Below are positions 63,126-64,000 of a stretch of DNA of 64,000 bases, one piece after another. The stretch lies in the NCBI GenBank assembly GCA_963700195.1, contig CAVOWQ010000032.1, forward strand, positions 1 to 64,000, written 5' to 3'. This DNA comes from AP-15 sp963700195 (lineage in GTDB: Bacteria > Pseudomonadota > Alphaproteobacteria > ATCC43930 > CGMCC-115725). The position numbers were made by a program, and so were the translations under genes. Under the pieces are notes generated by a model. It saw only the letters and a list, made by a program, of their open reading frames with translations. It searched no databases and was not told where the DNA came from. Every line of letters starts with the position of its first letter. Within the stretch, counting starts at the first letter, position 1.

Positions 63126-64000
63126 GCGCCGCTGCGCCAGCCAGCCGCGCCTCCCGGTGCGCCGAGCGGCGCCGGCGCCAACCCATGGCTGATCGCGATT
63201 CTGGTGGCAGTCGCCACGTTCATGGAGGTGCTCGACACCACCATCGCCAACGTCGTGCTGCAACTATATCGCCGGCGGCCTGGGGGTGAGCGAGGACGAG
63301 GCGTCCTGGGTGGTGACGACCTATCTCGTCGCCAACGCCGTCAGCCTGACGGCGAGCAGCTTTCTCGCCAAGCGCCTCGGCCGCAAGACCTTCTTCCTGA
63401 TCTGCCTGGCGCTGTTCACGATCAGCTCGGTGTTGTGCGGCGTAGGCCTGGAATCTCGATGCGCTGCTGCTGTTCCGCGTTCTGCAGGGCTTCGGGGGCG
63501 GCGGCATGGTGCCGGTCGCGCAGTCGATCCTGGCGGATTCATTCCCGCCGGAGAAGCGCGGCCAGGGCTTCGCGCTGTTCGGCGTGGCGGTGGTGGTGGC
63601 GCCGGTGGTCGGGCCGACGCTCGGCGGCTGGCTCGCCGACAATCTCTCGTGGCGCTGGTGCTTCCTGATCAACGGCCCGGTCGGCGTGGTCACGATGGCG
63701 GCTGATCGCGCTGGTCCTGCGCGAGCCGAGGCCGCAGCGGCGCGAGCGCCGGCGACTGCGGCGGCAAGGGGGCAGGTTCGACGCTGGTCGGCTTCGCGCT
63801 GGTCGCGACGTTCCTCGGCGCGCTCGAGCTCGTGCTCGACCGCGGGCTCGAGGACGACTGGTTCGGCTCGACCTTCATCGCCGAGGTCGCGGCCGTCTGT
63901 GCGCTGGCGTTCGTGCTGATGATCCCGTGGGAGATGAGCCGCCGCAACCCGGCGATCGACCTCCGGATGCTGGCGACGCGCCAGTTCGGCGCGTGCTTCC
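63122..64000 (+). pseudogene. EmrB/QacA-type MFS exporter (DHA2), frameshifted, runs off the window
   Basis: It overlaps the HlyD stop by 4 bases (ATGA). Pieces in alternating frames encode PWLIAILVAVATFMEVLDTT (motif D1-like), then VSEDEASWVVTTYLVANAV and SLTASSFLAKRLGRKTFFLI. After these come FRVLQGFGGGGMVPVAQSIL and PEKRGQGFALFGVAVVVAPV (motif C), and the sequence runs to the edge. At least four frame changes occur in 0.9 kb. It would export drugs with the HlyD partner, regulated by the divergent LysR. Confidence 0.85.

Noticed and set aside
1..64000. CRISPR arrays, IS transposases, prophage or integrase genes
   Set aside because: No regularly spaced direct repeats, no DDE or recombinase motif in any frame I read.

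Overview
The window is 64 kb of GC-rich DNA that reads as an alphaproteobacterial chromosome, possibly from an environmental or metagenome assembly. The evidence is the J-domain/cobS/cobT aerobic cobaltochelatase cluster, infC, thrS, rpmI and rplT with alphaproteobacterial-type sequences, and a set of catabolic genes: LLM-class flavin oxidoreductases, amidohydrolases, SMP-30 and an acyl-CoA dehydrogenase. I see no phage, plasmid replication, IS transposase or CRISPR array.

Layout. 1-5.1 kb is a damaged accessory region. It holds a methyltransferase, an NTF2-like protein, a PLP-dependent cysteine-synthase-family enzyme, a Fic N-terminal remnant beside a perfect palindrome, and three pieces of an LLM oxidoreductase. 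5.5-8.5 kb holds a VOC protein, an intact LLM oxidoreductase, a methyltransferase and a short ferredoxin-NAD reductase. 8.8-13.2 kb runs from a hypothetical gene through a J-domain protein to cobS and cobT. 13.2-15.6 kb carries a degraded second copy of the cobT 3' end interleaved with two related glycine-rich secreted proteins, one ending in a PEP-CTERM signal. 15.6-18.4 kb is a thiol-redox pair (redoxin and DsbD). 18.5-20.2 kb has a ROK kinase and an amidohydrolase. 20.2-24.6 kb is the translation block rplT, rpmI, infC, thrS, interrupted by a small secreted-protein gene and a repeat. 24.6-29.4 kb has a glycosyltransferase, an alpha/beta hydrolase, an S9 peptidase and a glutathione transferase.

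29.4-35.3 kb is a compact selenocysteine locus on the minus strand: selD (fused to an NADH-dehydrogenase-like flavoprotein), selA, selB, then tRNA-Sec. 35.3-40.5 kb carries an LLM oxidoreductase, a heme-oxygenase-like iron protein, an MFS exporter and a membrane histidine kinase. 40.7-46.3 kb, all minus strand, has a TauD-type dioxygenase, a rhodanese, a carbamoyltransferase joined to an SGNH-like domain with a coupled 43-residue membrane peptide, and an HMG-CoA-lyase-family enzyme. 46.4-48.6 kb has a CDF metal exporter, an FKBP isomerase and a HEAT protein. 48.9-51.4 kb is a three-gene operon of an AroQ-like protein lacking two catalytic residues, a Gfo/Idh/MocA oxidoreductase and a D-2-hydroxyacid dehydrogenase. 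51.5-60.4 kb holds a lytic transglycosylase, a truncated amidohydrolase, gene scraps, an SMP-30/LLM/acyl-CoA dehydrogenase run, a VOC protein, an EF-hand protein and the intact amidohydrolase. 60.8-64 kb is a LysR regulator divergent from an EmrA/EmrB-type efflux pair.

Two themes cut across the window. First, at least twelve otherwise full-length genes are split by one-base shifts, several of them one extra or missing base in short G or C runs. The density is highest in the last 3 kb, so base-calling error and real decay must be separated before any of these are called pseudogenes. Second, two families of palindromic repeats sit between genes and run into coding ends: selA and the 5.9-kb LLM gene terminate inside them, and the glycosyltransferase probably does. 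One repeat appears to supply the cobT ribosome-binding site.
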